Source: Caenorhabditis remanei (lineage: Eukaryota; Nematoda; Chromadorea; Rhabditida; Rhabditidae). Taken from it: a stretch of DNA of 64,000 nt. The stretch lies in NCBI RefSeq assembly GCF_010183535.1, contig NC_071331.1, positions 8,618,001 through 8,682,000 of the forward strand. The letters run 5' to 3'. A program made the position numbers and the translations under genes. The notes beneath the pieces are model-generated. The model saw only the letters and a list, made by a program, of their open reading frames with translations. It was not told the origin of the DNA and did not search any database. Below are positions 33,145 to 44,011 of this stretch, piece after piece (the first letter of the stretch is position 1; each line of letters starts with the position of its first letter).

Positions 33145-34967
33145 AAAAAACTTTCAGGTTATTATTTATCATTTAAGTTTAGTCAGGACAATAATGATTC
33201 CAACAACATGAGTTCAGATGTAAGCCTTTTTGGATTTTGATGTGATTCAACACTATATTTTGAAAAAAAAGTTTCTTTTTGATGAAGTTTTACATTGTTT
33301 TGATCATTTTACGTAATCTTCTCACTATTCAAAAAATTAAAGCTGGCCAAACGTCTAATAGTAAGCAAGTAAAATCGCTTTGATGCAGTTGCATGTAATA
33401 AATGTAAGCGAGGAAACTGAACAAATCTTTACAGCTGATCGAGGTTTCTGTTTCACTGATCCCTTTCATGTCTGTACCATAGTGATTTAAAAAACAGTAA
33501 GAATTAGATTTTTTCAAATTACAGTATCAACGTATCGTTTTAGATAAAAGTTGATTAATTCAGTTATTAAGCGGGGACATTTTCACCGAGAAAATAATTT
33601 CGTCTGTCGATCGATTCAGGGAACAGCGTATCTCAATTTTAGCAAATTTTACTGCTTTCGTTTCTGTCTTTGTATAAAATTTTATTGTCGGTTTCATGAT
33701 CATAGTAAACTAAAAATATAATAATGTTCTTCACTATCTATTTTTAGGAATTGTCTTAAAATACAATTAAAATTTGACTTTACCGGGTTTTTTTTTAATA
33801 TCTATCAAGCGCAATTGCACTCAAAATCGCAAATGTTTATTACTTGGATGAGAAGCATTTCCAACAAAAAAAAATCAGCGGACCAACTTTATGTAACAAG
33901 GGACAACTTATACACATGTTGTTGACTTGCCTCCGGAATACTCAACACACTGATTCTATGAAGTCTGTGTAACTTCTGAATTCTGAGATTGCGAAATTCA
34001 ACGTTATTCGTTTTTTTCTGAATTTTGAATCTTTTCATGAATCTTACTTCCTTTTTTCTGTTTCATCATCAATGTAAACTGAAAATGAAAAATCGGGGAT
34101 GTTTAGTAGAAGCCAAAGGTCTATTGTGGTCAGTTATGATATTTTCACATTATGTATTATTATGCATTTCGGCTAGCTCATTGTCAAACTTCAAGAATTT
34201 TCTAATTTGGTGCGCAACCTGCTGAAAGCAAGCGTGTGAAAGTTTGGTCAGTGAAATGGCCGGAGAGAATTTGCGAGGTGACCTAAAAATTTTACTTAAT
34301 TTTTAAATTTTGGCAAATTTTGACACAGACCAAACTTTCCGGTGCTCGCTGTCAGTGAGTTGAGCATCGACTAAAAAACTTTCTTGAAGGGCAAAAATGA
34401 AATTCAGAATGATATGAAAATATCATAAATAGCCACAATAAACCTACAAAATTCTATTTTTCCCCGTTTCCCATTATTCATTTTTTCTGAGAAACAACCA
34501 AAGTAACAATCGTCTATCCTCAGTCTCACTAAAAGTTCAAAATCCACTTTTAATTCTCCCCAAGTCTACTCCCCCCTTTTTTCAATCCACAACCTTTTCC
34601 CATTCTTCTCTCCCCTCTTCCGTTTCCGTTTATTACCAGAAAGTCTCCATGGATACCAAAGACTCTTTTCTTGCCCCCTTCTAATTCTCTTTTCTATTTG
34701 AAAACCCTTAAGAGAGCCTTGTGACAAAAAAGAGTGGGAAGCCTTTTTTGTCTTTTTATAAGGCTTCATATCAGATGTAGATCCTCTCGGAGCAGTTATT
34801 CAATTTTTCCCCTCAGTTTTCCCACCTTCTCTCAAAAATTATGACGAAATGAAATTATGGTGCCGGGCAGTCGGGCATGACTTTTCATGTGCAAAACAGG
34901 TGATTTCTTCTGAAAAAAAAACAGAAAAGTGTATCGAGGGACAACAAGCAAATGTCATAGCAACCAG
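33145..34967. promoter_or_regulatory. Gene-poor DNA with two Ruby motifs
   Basis: CTGTTTCA at 33448-33455 and 34058-34065 (both plus). A pyrimidine-rich tract at about 34540-34680 resembles a nematode promoter or UTR. No ORF here has domain or splice support. Confidence 0.45.
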
Positions 34968-35070
34968 CATTGTTCTCTTTCTCTCAGGGGGAAAATGCTT
35001 ATTTAGACACTTTTTGATTTTTTTTTGAGAAACCTGCTCTGTGGCATCATTTCTAAATGTTCTTGCTGTA

Positions 35071-35386
35071 TTAAAGGAGGACTGAAGTCATATTTTGTTT
35101 TTCCTTCTTTTTTACGATATAAATTGAAAAAAACACGAAAACTTGTTGAAAAAAGCAAGAAAACGAAAAATCGAGAAATAAAAAGAAATAATTTTGTCCG
35201 AGAGGACTACACGGGGGCAAAAATTCGCGTGGGAAAACTCTTCCACCTAGGCTCCTTTTGAGCCGGGAAAACGTGAATTTAGGGCATTTAGAGCGATTTT
35301 TAGCATATGCTCCAATGATGAAAGTTGTTCAGAATTTTCTGAAGTATCATCTGAAATAAAAAAATATGACTTCAGTCCTCCTTTAA
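35071..35386. mobile_element. PALTTAA-type palindromic MITE
   Basis: AGGAGGACTGAAGTCATATTT and its inverse form the ends, flanked by TTAA (35071-35074 and 35383-35386), a piggyBac-type target duplication. It interrupts a tandem-array unit at CTTGCTGTA|TTAA. No transposase. Confidence 0.85.
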
Positions 35387-35434
35387 TGCTCCCGATAAAA
35401 GTGTAGAATACTTTCTTTCATACTTGTCATTTGA

Positions 35435-35700
35435 CGGGCCGGCCCAGCGGGCCGAGAAAAAATTTTGCCGGCCCGGTCGGCCCGGGTGGAAATTTTTTTA
35501 AAAATTTTTGCACCCCAAAAATAATTTTCAAGTGCTTTTTTATCACTAAATTCACTGTAGAACTAATAAAAATCGTCAATTCAGTCGAAATTTTGCAGAA
35601 AATGCGCCAAAAACCACTTTTTCAAAAATTACTGCTGAAAAAAATGTTTTTCGAAAAAAAAATCGCTTCACCAGGGCCGGGTGGAGCGAAAGTTCAAAAT
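35435..35700. repeat. GGGCC-family element, partly decayed
   Basis: Begins CTTGTCATTTGACGGGCCGG with dense GGCCCGG and GGGCCG blocks and ends near CCAGGGCCGGGTGGAGC. The middle is AT-rich. The 100-codon ORF across it is a composition artefact. Confidence 0.65.
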
Positions 35701-38077
35701 TTCAAGTTTCAGAGTTCTGACTACAACAACTAGATTTTACTTTAAACGATTGAGCTTTCGAATTATCTTCGACATTAAGAAAAAAATACACTTTGTTTTT
35801 TCTCTGGAATTCCGTTCTGCTTTCCACTGTTTATCTGGTTTTTATTAGTGGCAGTGGTAAGACTTGTTACTTTTCTTCGGAATCGATAATTATCATCAAT
35901 TTCACGGCCGTCTCACTTCTGTGAATACATTTCAAAGACTATGTTTCTTAAAGTCCGTTTGTACTTTCTGAAACTTACTGAGATTCATAGAACTTCTGCA
36001 TAAACTATTTCAGGTTTCTAAAGCATTAAAAATTTAATTTCTGCTTTGTCATTGCTCCTTTCTCTCAGGAGGAAAAAGGCGGAGACACTTTTTGATTTTC
36101 TATAGAAACCGCAATGGTATCATTTCTAACTGTTCTTGCTGTATAAATTCACAGGACGAAACTGTAACTATTATTATTAGAAAGTGAACATTTTACTGCT
36201 TCGAAAAATTCATTTTTTGCTAGCTGGATTAGATTGGTACTGTTGTTATAAGAAATAAGTTTCTTTTATGAAAAGTGAAAATTTCAAGTTTCACAATTCT
36301 GACTTCAACAACTAGATTGTACTTAAGACTATAAACGAATGGAAAATCCTTCGACATTCAGAAAATAAGATACACAACTTCGTGGTTTTCTGAAATCCCG
36401 TTAATTTTTTCCATTGTTTCATCCGGTTTATATAAGAATCACTGGAATGTAACAAGTGTTCATGCAAAGTATTAAATCCAATAATTATCATCAACTACAC
36501 AGCCGTGTCACTTCTAAAAAAAAGTAAATTGATTTCAAACTCTCTGTTTCATAAAGTTCGTCTGTACTTTCAGAAAGTAACTGAGAATAATAGCACTGTT
36601 CAGAATAATAGGACTGCTTCAGATTATTTAAGCATTAAACATTTAATTTCTGCTTTGTCATTGTTCTTTTCTCTCCGGGGGGAAAAGTCGTAGCCACTTT
36701 TTTGTTGTTATCAGCTCTAAATTTTCTAGCTGTATTAATGAACGAGGTGAAACTGTAACATTAGATATATCTTTGAACGATGGGATATCCTTTGCCATTT
36801 TAAAAATAAATAAAAACACGACTTCGTGGTTTCCTGGGTTGTCGATTTTTTGGATTCCTCTGTTTCATCTGGTTTTTATAAGCATCACTGGCAAGACTTT
36901 TTACTTTTGTTGCGGAATGGGTTTGTCGATAATAATTACCAATTCATCAAATGTGTCACTTTTCTGAATACATTTCAAACACTCTGTTTCATAAAGTCCG
37001 TTTGTACTTTCAGAAAGTAACTGAGAATAATAGGACTGCTGCTAACCGCTTCAAATTATTTAAGCATTGAAAATTTAATATCTGCTTTGTCGTTGCTCCT
37101 TTCTCTCACAATCAGGAGGAAAAAGGCGTAAACACCTTTTGAATTTTTTTACGAACCTGTTTGGCATCATTCCTAAATTTTCTTGCTGTATTAAATCACA
37201 AGATGAAACTGTAACTTTTTTATTAGAAGGTGAACATTTTACTGCTTCGAAAATTTTATTTTTTGCTAGCTGGATTTGATTGGTACTGCTGAATTTCGGA
37301 GGAGTAAATATTTGTGCGAAATGAAAATTTCAAGTTTCATAGTTCTGACTTCAACAACTAGATTGTTCTTCAAACGATGACCATTTGGAATCTCCTTCGA
37401 CATTAAAAAATAAGAAACACTTCGTTGTTTTTTGGAATTCCGTTCTGTTTTTCACTGTTTTATCTGGTTTTTATTAATATCAATGTCTTATTACTTTTCT
37501 TCGGAATCGATAATTATCATCAATTCATCAACCGCGTCACTTTTGTGAATACATTTCAAAGACTCTGTTTCAAAAAGTTCATTTGCACTTTCTGAAAAAC
37601 TAACCGAGATTGATAATGTGGACTATATCCAATTCCTTAAGCATTAAAACTTTATTTTCTGCTTTGTCTTTGCTTCTTTCTCTCAGGTAAAAAAGGCGTA
37701 TACACTTTTTGAGTTTTTTTTAAATTAGAATCCAACAACTCTGAACATCAGCTCTTATTGTATTAATCCACACGATGAAAGTGTAACTTTTTTGTTGGTA
37801 GTTGAAAATTATACTGCTTCGAAAAATTCATTTTTTGCTAGCTGGATTAGATTGGTACTGTTGTTATAAGAAATAAGTTTCTTTTATGAAAAGTGAAAAT
37901 TTCAAGTTTCACAATTCTGACTTCAACAACTAGATTGTACTTAAGACTATAAACGAATGGAAAATCCTTCGACATTCAGAAAATAAGATACACAACTTCG
38001 TGGTTTTCTGAAATCCCGTTAATTTTTTCCATTGTTTCATCCGGTTTATATAAGAATCACTGCGAAGTAAAAAGCGT

Positions 38078-38269
38078 TTACTCGAACAGAATAATGCGTC
38101 CTTGCAATAATTCTCTAAACCAATGAAACCTTAATTTCTGCTTCGGACATTTCGCCTTGTGTTTTTCATTTAATTCTTTTTTGTATACAAAACCAGTATC
38201 CGTACTCATAACGTGTTTTCCAATTATGTCTTGAATTTTTCCACGTTGAAAATACATTCCTTTTTTCAT
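38078..38269 (-). CDS. Possible 63-aa ORF, left copy, unrecognised
   Basis: Charged, Lys-rich ORF (MKKGMYFQRGKIQDIIGKHV...) without a recognised domain. An identical copy is at 51508-51699 (plus) in the other arm. No splice sites or upstream signals support it strongly. It may be a remnant of a larger gene. Confidence 0.25.
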   Translation of the reverse strand: MKKGMYFQRGKIQDIIGKHVMSTDTGFVYKKELNEKHKAKCPKQKLRFHWFRELLQGRIILFE

Positions 38270-38519
38270 CTGCTCGATGGTTCTGAATAATTTCAGTTTC
38301 TTAATCTACATATTTCTTACTTAAATATTTATTGTGATTGAATAGAATACGTATCGATTTGTGTAGGATGGATCAGAAAAAATTCTGGCAGCTAGAAAAA
38401 AATCACTACATTTAATGTTTTATTTTCCTATTCATATCTCTTATTAACATGTGATTCACTGTTTTATTCAAGTTTCTTATTTGCAAAGCTTACTGGTGAA
38501 ACAATAACTCTTGATCAGA

Positions 38520-38951
38520 CTTGTCACGGGCCGGGCCGGGCCAAAATCAGGAAAAATCTCGGCCCGCCCGGCCCGGCCCGGCCCGTGGCCCGGCCCGGCC
38601 CGTGGCCCGGCCCGGCCCGCTCGGCCCGTTTTGAAACATTTTTTCAAAAAATTTTGTGTTTTTGAACTTTTTTTTTTAAAATTTTTGGAAATTTTTTGAA
38701 ATTTTTTGAACTTTTTTGAAAAAAGTATAGTTTTCGAATAAACATTTAAAATTGAATCAAAATGTGAATATGTATGATAATTTAAGCATTTTAACTCTTT
38801 TTTTTTCAAAAATTTCAACAAAAAATTGGTAAAAATGGGTACCCATTTTTGAATCCGGGCCGGCCGGGCCGGGCCGGGCCAAGAGAAATTTCGGCCCGGC
38901 CCGGCCCGGTCAAGAAAAATCTCGGCCCGGCCCGGCCCGATTTTTGACAAG
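38520..38951. mobile_element. GGGCC-rich inverted-repeat element
   Basis: Ends CTTGTCA and TGACAAG within CAGACTTGTCA/TGACAAGTCTG. Each end carries many GGCCCGGCCC repeats around an AT-rich centre. The G-rich strand has more than four GGG runs, so hairpin and G-quadruplex folding are both possible. The 190-codon ORF crossing it is compositional. Copy in the other arm: 50826-51257. Confidence 0.85.
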
Positions 38952-39885
38952 TCTGCTCTTGATGGATTTCGCCCACTCAAAACATTTCCTTTCAACACCA
39001 TGAAATTCTTTCTGTGTTGCAAAATAAAATAGACATAATTGTCACTCAAAAAATAAAACTTCGAAATGATTTTATAACCATAAATTAGCTTTTCTCGATG
39101 GCTAAAAATGTTTTAGTTTCTGTTGCACTGAGAGAGTTTTAACTTCAAAAACTTTTTGTTGTGGGGATATAAGTGTTCCCTCTTTTCCTAGCTTATCACA
39201 TAAGGTTGTGAGTAATTTTTCGAAAAACGGAATTCTCTGATTTTCAATACATAGAGGTATAAACTCAACCCAAACTAAGGGGAAGTGTTGAATCCTATTT
39301 TCCTGATTAGAAAATCTTCGGTGTTATATTGTTTGTGCTTTGCCCACTGCTGTCTTTGTATCACTGTAACAAGTCAATTAGGCCCAACTTAAGGTTTCTG
39401 CGAAAAAGTTATAAATCTGAAGAAGTTGAAAGAATAAATATTTTATACGTGTTTCAATACTATTTATTGAGAAGAAGTGAAGAAGAAAGAAATATTCCTG
39501 GAATTATGTTTTGTAATGTTTAGTGATTTACTAGAAATGTTTATCGCTCTCATTTTCAAAGGCTTAGCACATGTTTTATATGACTAGACTCACAGATGAG
39601 GTAACAAGTCGTCTCGAACTAATATCTGATAGAATACACTAAAATCAAAAAACTATATTGTGAAACATCACTAATTTCTTTGTTTATTTATTTGTGTGCT
39701 TATTATTTTAAACAAATCGTGTCTGTTTCTGCCAGTAGAGTTAAATGCATCTTGAATATAAAAAGCAATAGTATTTTCATTGCGAATTGACTCTGAAATA
39801 TTTCTTGATTTGAGGTCTCCATACATTTTTATTGTTTCTTAAAGTTTGACAATTACTAATTCAATTGTTCCCAAATCTAGAAATA

Positions 39886-41036
39886 CAGTGCGCGAAATAT
39901 CTTTAGGACCCCCCTCAAACTTGGGGGTTCTGAAAAACCTAGAAGAGATATCAAAAATCTGTGAATGCCAATCGATTCCAAATCCAAAATAACCCCCGGA
40001 CACAAATTTTCATGAGCCTATCACTTTTCATACCCGCGTGCCACCAAAAAGTCACTTTTTTGACCGCGAAATATCTTTAGGACCACCTGAAAAATCCAAT
40101 TTTCAGTTGATTTTCAGAAAAATTATTTAGGTGGAAATAGTTTTGAGTAATACAAAATCACATTTTGATGTGTTTTTACATGTTTTAACATCACTTTCTG
40201 TTTGTTTTATCTTCAAAAACAAAACTTCAATATCTCGCGAAATCACTTTTTGTGCATTTTCGACTTTGATGGCTTATTTCCATGAAATATGTTTGACTAC
40301 TATTCTGAAACGTTATCGGTGATTTGACTCACTTATTTGTAAACCTATTGCAAAACAGATTTTGAAAAAATACCGACTTTGAGCGGAGTTACGTGTCATC
40401 AATTCAAAATGACTCCATTTACTACTGAAAATGTGGAAAAAACAATTGTTTTTACTACTGAACAATTGTTTTTTCCACATTTTCAGTAGTAAATGGAGTC
40501 ATTTTGAATTGATGACACGTAACTCCGCTCAAAGTCGGTATTTTTTCAAAATCTTTTTTGCAATAGGTTTACAAATAAGTGAGTCAAATCACCGATAACG
40601 TTTCAGATTAGTAGTCAATTCTGTTTAAGAGAAATAAGCCATCAAAGTCGAAAAATGCACAAAAAGTGATTTCGCGTAATATTGGGGTTTTGTTTTTGAA
40701 GATAAAACAAACAGAAATTGATGTTAAACCATGTAAAAACATGTAAAAACACATTAAAATGAGATTTTGTATTACCCAAAACTATTTCCACCTAAATAAC
40801 TTTTCTGAAAATCAACTGAAAATTGGTTTTTTCAGGTGGTCCTAAAGATATTTCGCGGCCAAAAAAGTGACTTTTTGGTGGCACGCGGGTATGAAAAGTG
40901 ATAGGCTCATGAAAATTTGTGTCCGGGGGTTATTTTGGATTTGGAATCGATTGGCATTCACAGATTTTTGATATCTCTTCTAGGTTTTTCAGAACCCCCA
41001 AATTTGAGGGGGGTCCTAAAGATATTTCGCGCACTG
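39886..41036. mobile_element. Tc1/mariner-like 1.15-kb palindromic element
   Basis: Starts CAGTGCGCGAAATATCTTTA and ends with the inverse, with TA duplications (39884-39885, 41037-41038). CAGTG ends and TA targets are typical of Tc1/mariner. The two halves are inverted copies of about 560 bp with slight divergence, meeting near 40461 (ACAATTGTT repeats). No transposase. Mirror copy: 48741-49891. Confidence 0.9.
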
Positions 41037-41214
41037 TATCATCTTCCAGTTTCATAAACTGAGTTTCAGACTCGGTAGTTTTGTCTTAACGATATTATTT
41101 CTGCTGTTTTTTTCTATGTACATGTCGTTCCCGTAAAAACCAAGTTTTTCGTTTTCCCCCCCCACTCTCCTTCCCACGCTCTATTTCAGTAATCTAACGA
41201 AATTTCCAGACAAA

Positions 41215-41793
41215 ATGGGAGCAGGAGTGTCTGGTGAACCAGTGTACTTGACTCGATCAACAATGCTCATAAGCCATACACCAATGAGTCATCCGCCAGC
41301 AGGGACTCAATGCACATTTCGACGACAATCCACAGTGATCACAGCGCCCGGCTCATCAGGAAATGGAGTATCCGGGAGTGGGATTTCATCTCAACTGGCA
41401 TTTCCAATTCAATTATATCCAAATAATGTGTATAATAATCATGGATACACTGCTCACGTGTCGGGATTTGAGGTGAGCGAAAAGACAAAACATAAACAAT
41501 AAGTGCAATAACCTAGATTCAGTTTTCCGAAATCTGAAAAACAGAAAATATTTGTTGCACGATGCGAAAAATGCTGCCGTTTCATAGACCTACTATATGT
41601 TTTTGTTTTTAAAGAATTAAAGTTTGATACACCACATATGTTTCAGGCTCACCCCACTCCTCCATCATCTTCTCATCATCATCATCATCCAAACCCACCA
41701 CCACCTGTTCCAAACCGTCCAAGTGCACCTTCAGAAGAGACTCCGCCCCCTTATTCGGCGATTTATCCTAGCTTGGCAAACCGAGTTAATTAA
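41215..41793 (+). CDS. Small protein with myristoylation-type start and PSAP/PPPY/YPSL motifs, left copy
   Basis: Exons 41215-41472 and 41647-41793 (donor GAG|GTGAGC, acceptor TTTCAG), 134 aa. ATG follows TTTCCAGACAAA, a good SL1 trans-splice acceptor 5 nt upstream. The N terminus MGAGVS fits the N-myristoylation pattern (Gly2, Ser6). The middle is Ser/Gly/Thr-rich. The last 35 residues contain a His run, a Pro run, then PSAP, PPPY and YPSL within about 20 residues. These match the short motifs that recruit TSG101, NEDD4-type WW ligases and ALIX. Combined with a lipid anchor this suggests a membrane adaptor linking ESCRT and ubiquitin ligases, as ARRDC1 does in vesicle budding. Function is inferred; no globular domain is seen. 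An identical copy lies in the other arm. Confidence 0.75.
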
Positions 41794-42049
41794 ATGGAAA
41801 CTTGAATTCATACTCCTCATAATCACTATTTCACACATCATTGTCTCGCTCATTTCATTAATAAATGAAATCAAGATTACTGGCTTTCGTTGGCCCATCT
41901 CTGCCGTCAATGAGGATTCAAAAATGAGTATTTTCATCGAAAAGTGGTCGAATTCACCGTACTTAATCAGTTTTCGAAATTGTAAAGTTTTTCTTTTACC
42001 GACTACGTACCCAGCGGACCGGACGTAGATAGAAATAAAATTTGATTTT

Positions 42050-43990
42050 GGACTAGCCCGGCCAGTGGCAAATCTGCTTATTTGTATTAAAAATTCACTT
42101 CAAAATAGTTCCCTTTAGGAAAAATTGTGCTATTTCACGTCCGTGTTAATATAAAGGATTGTTTTGTAAATTATTACACCATCGTTTGGTCTGGCATTTC
42201 ATACCCTAAACAAAATCAAGTAGTTCAAAATTACTTTTCACTGTGGTCGAATGGTTGTAAACTTCTTATTCAACATCTTCACTGATGAACTCTTTGCAAC
42301 ATTCGATATGACGATCACCATACATAAATAGCTTCAAAAACCAAATAAGACGAGATGTGCAGAGTTTATAAAGATGCCATAATACAACGACCCAAAAACA
42401 AATACCGTAAGTACTGTATTAGAGCGACACCTTTAATAGAACGACACCTTTAATAGAACGACACCTTTAATAGAACGACACCCATCAATACTCAAGATTC
42501 ATGAATATCATTATCCCAGTGTATTTTCTTGATTTTGATTAGAAGCAGCGTGAATAGTAACCTCTAGATCAACAAATAGAACTTTCAAAAAAGTTTTTTC
42601 CGTTTAACTTTAATGAGTTTCTGAAACCACAACATTTTTCTGAGAGGCGGTTGAAAAATAGAGCGGCATGTCGCTCTAATACAGTATTTACGGTAAATAA
42701 TACAACACCATGAAACAGGGCAACACGACACATGTTTTTTGTTTGAAACTTTAAAAATGTTCCGTTTCTCTATCTTGATGAAACGACTGAAAATTTTTGA
42801 TAATGCTCAGGCTATATTTTTCCTGCAAATGCCTCATTAAAATCCCAGTTTATAAAAATGCATACAAGAAATTATCAAAACTCCTTTATCCATGTTATTC
42901 ATACTAGGGGGTCGCTATATTTTGAAAAACGTAAAAACATCATAAAAGAAAGGCGCACTGAAATAAATCACCAAAATTATTAAAAAGTCACACTTTGAAA
43001 CAGTGAAATGTTCCATACCGGAGTTTTTCAAAACTTTGAAAATTCTGGAAAACTAACCAGTACATTCATACAAAACTTTGGACACAACTGAACAATTTCA
43101 AATTTTGGAAACCAATTCAGGACCCGTACTTAAAAAACGTACTGAAACAGTTAGAAAGCGCCCCCGTTGAAACAGTAAAACGCTCCATAGCTGATGTTTT
43201 TTCATCACAATTCTGAAGTTCAGGTAACTTCCCAGTACAACTGTGCAGTTTCACGTTCTTGTTATTGCATAGGATTGCAAACCATTATTAATTCTTTGTT
43301 TATTCGATCCATGATACCCGAAACAGCAACAAGTAGTTCAAAAATTTCTTTATGTTGTTGAATGGTTGTAAACTTTTTTTCAACATCATTACCAACATCA
43401 TTACTCCTCTCTCTCTCTGTAACTTTCAATATCTCTGTAACTTTCATGATGACAATCACCGTACATAAATTTTCAAAAATCAAATAAAACGAGAACTGAG
43501 AATTTATGCTGACGCGAACAAGGCCATTCACAATACGATGACCTGAGAACAAATAAACAAAACAACATAATGAAACTGGAGAATACGGTTTTTTTTTTCG
43601 TAGTTTGAAACTTCAAAATGTACTGTTTCTTCTACCAGATGAAACAACTGAAACGTTTTGAGATTGCTGATTCTTTACTTTTCAAATTTTTCATTAAAAA
43701 GTCAATGTTTACAAAAAAATCATCAAAACACCTTCATCCATGTTATGCATATGAGGATCGCTATAACAAGTTTTTGAAAAGGTGAAATTATTAGGTTAAC
43801 AAGAAAGTTTTTGACCATAACTCAAATCATTCCTACTCAGACAGAAAACATGCCCGATAGCATACGTAATGACTATATTAATACACAACAGTCTGCTGTT
43901 TATTGGGTACGTTCCGGATATCCTCCTGCCAAAACTCCGGTTGTTTCAAGCTAAAATAAACTTGGACCCATTTCTCGACTTGACTTCAAG
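42050..43990. repeat. Two diverged tandem units with piRNA-type motifs
   Basis: Unit 1 (about 42050-43210) and unit 2 (about 43210-43990) share an ordered set of blocks: GAACGTGAAAC/GCACAAT, CAACATC...GTTTACAACCATTC (reverse), GATGAAAC(A/G)ACTGAAA, CATCCATGTTAT. A third partial unit is in the spacer (about 45060-45560). CTGTTTCA (minus) at 42711-42718, 42996-43003, 43143-43150 and 43168-43175. A 96-codon minus ORF at 43262-43552 may be a gene remnant; no family recognised. Confidence 0.65.
42405..42693. mobile_element. MITE with CCGTAA ends and internal 18-bp minisatellite, TA TSD
   Basis: Same family as 26551-26804. Ends CCGTAA.TACTGTATTAGAGCG are inverted, and TA lies at 42403-42404 and 42694-42695. 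The left part carries three copies of an 18-bp repeat (ACACCTTTAATAGAACG-type). Mirror copy at 47085-47373. Confidence 0.85.
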
Positions 43991-44011
43991 TTTCGAATTC
44001 CTGTCCAGCTG

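Larger units (their letters stand above)
34968..38062 (+). repeat. Diverged tandem array, about 5 units of 0.5-0.7 kb
   Basis: A block with CTTTCTCTC-GG-GGAAAA...ACACTTTTTGA...TTCTTGCTGTATT recurs at about 34970, 36050, 36655, 37085 and 37665. A second block (TTTCAAGTTTCA...GACTTCAACAACTAGATTGTACTT...CTTCGACATT...CTGTTT-ATC-GGTTTTTAT) recurs at about 35695, 36275, 36770, 37325 and 37900. The copies at 36275-36440 and 37900-38062 are nearly identical. CTGTTTCA motifs at 36544, 36860, 36984 and 37565 (plus) sit at equivalent places in successive units. The left arm of the large inverted repeat starts inside this array. Confidence 0.85.
37609..44011 (+). repeat. Left arm of 6.4-kb inverted repeat IR1
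   Basis: Every checked position p in this arm matches the complement of 89777-p in the right arm (45766-52168). This holds at both ends, in the genes and in all embedded elements, with no net indel over 6403 bp. Outer mismatch starts at 37608/52169 and inner mismatch at 44012/45765. The spacer is 1754 bp. Confidence 0.95.

Noticed and set aside
38477..39049. 190-codon ORF with Gly/Arg/Pro/Ala repeats (and its mirror at 50728-51300)
   Set aside because: Product of the GGGCC repeat translated through a transposon-like element; both strands are open.
42431..42490. Three regularly spaced 18-bp repeats, CRISPR-like at first glance
   Set aside because: No spacers between repeats; it is a minisatellite inside a MITE in eukaryotic DNA.
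43262..43552. 96-codon ORF, mirrored at 46225-46515
   Set aside because: Its parallel unit at about 42240-42420 has lost the frame; kept only as a possible remnant within the tandem units.
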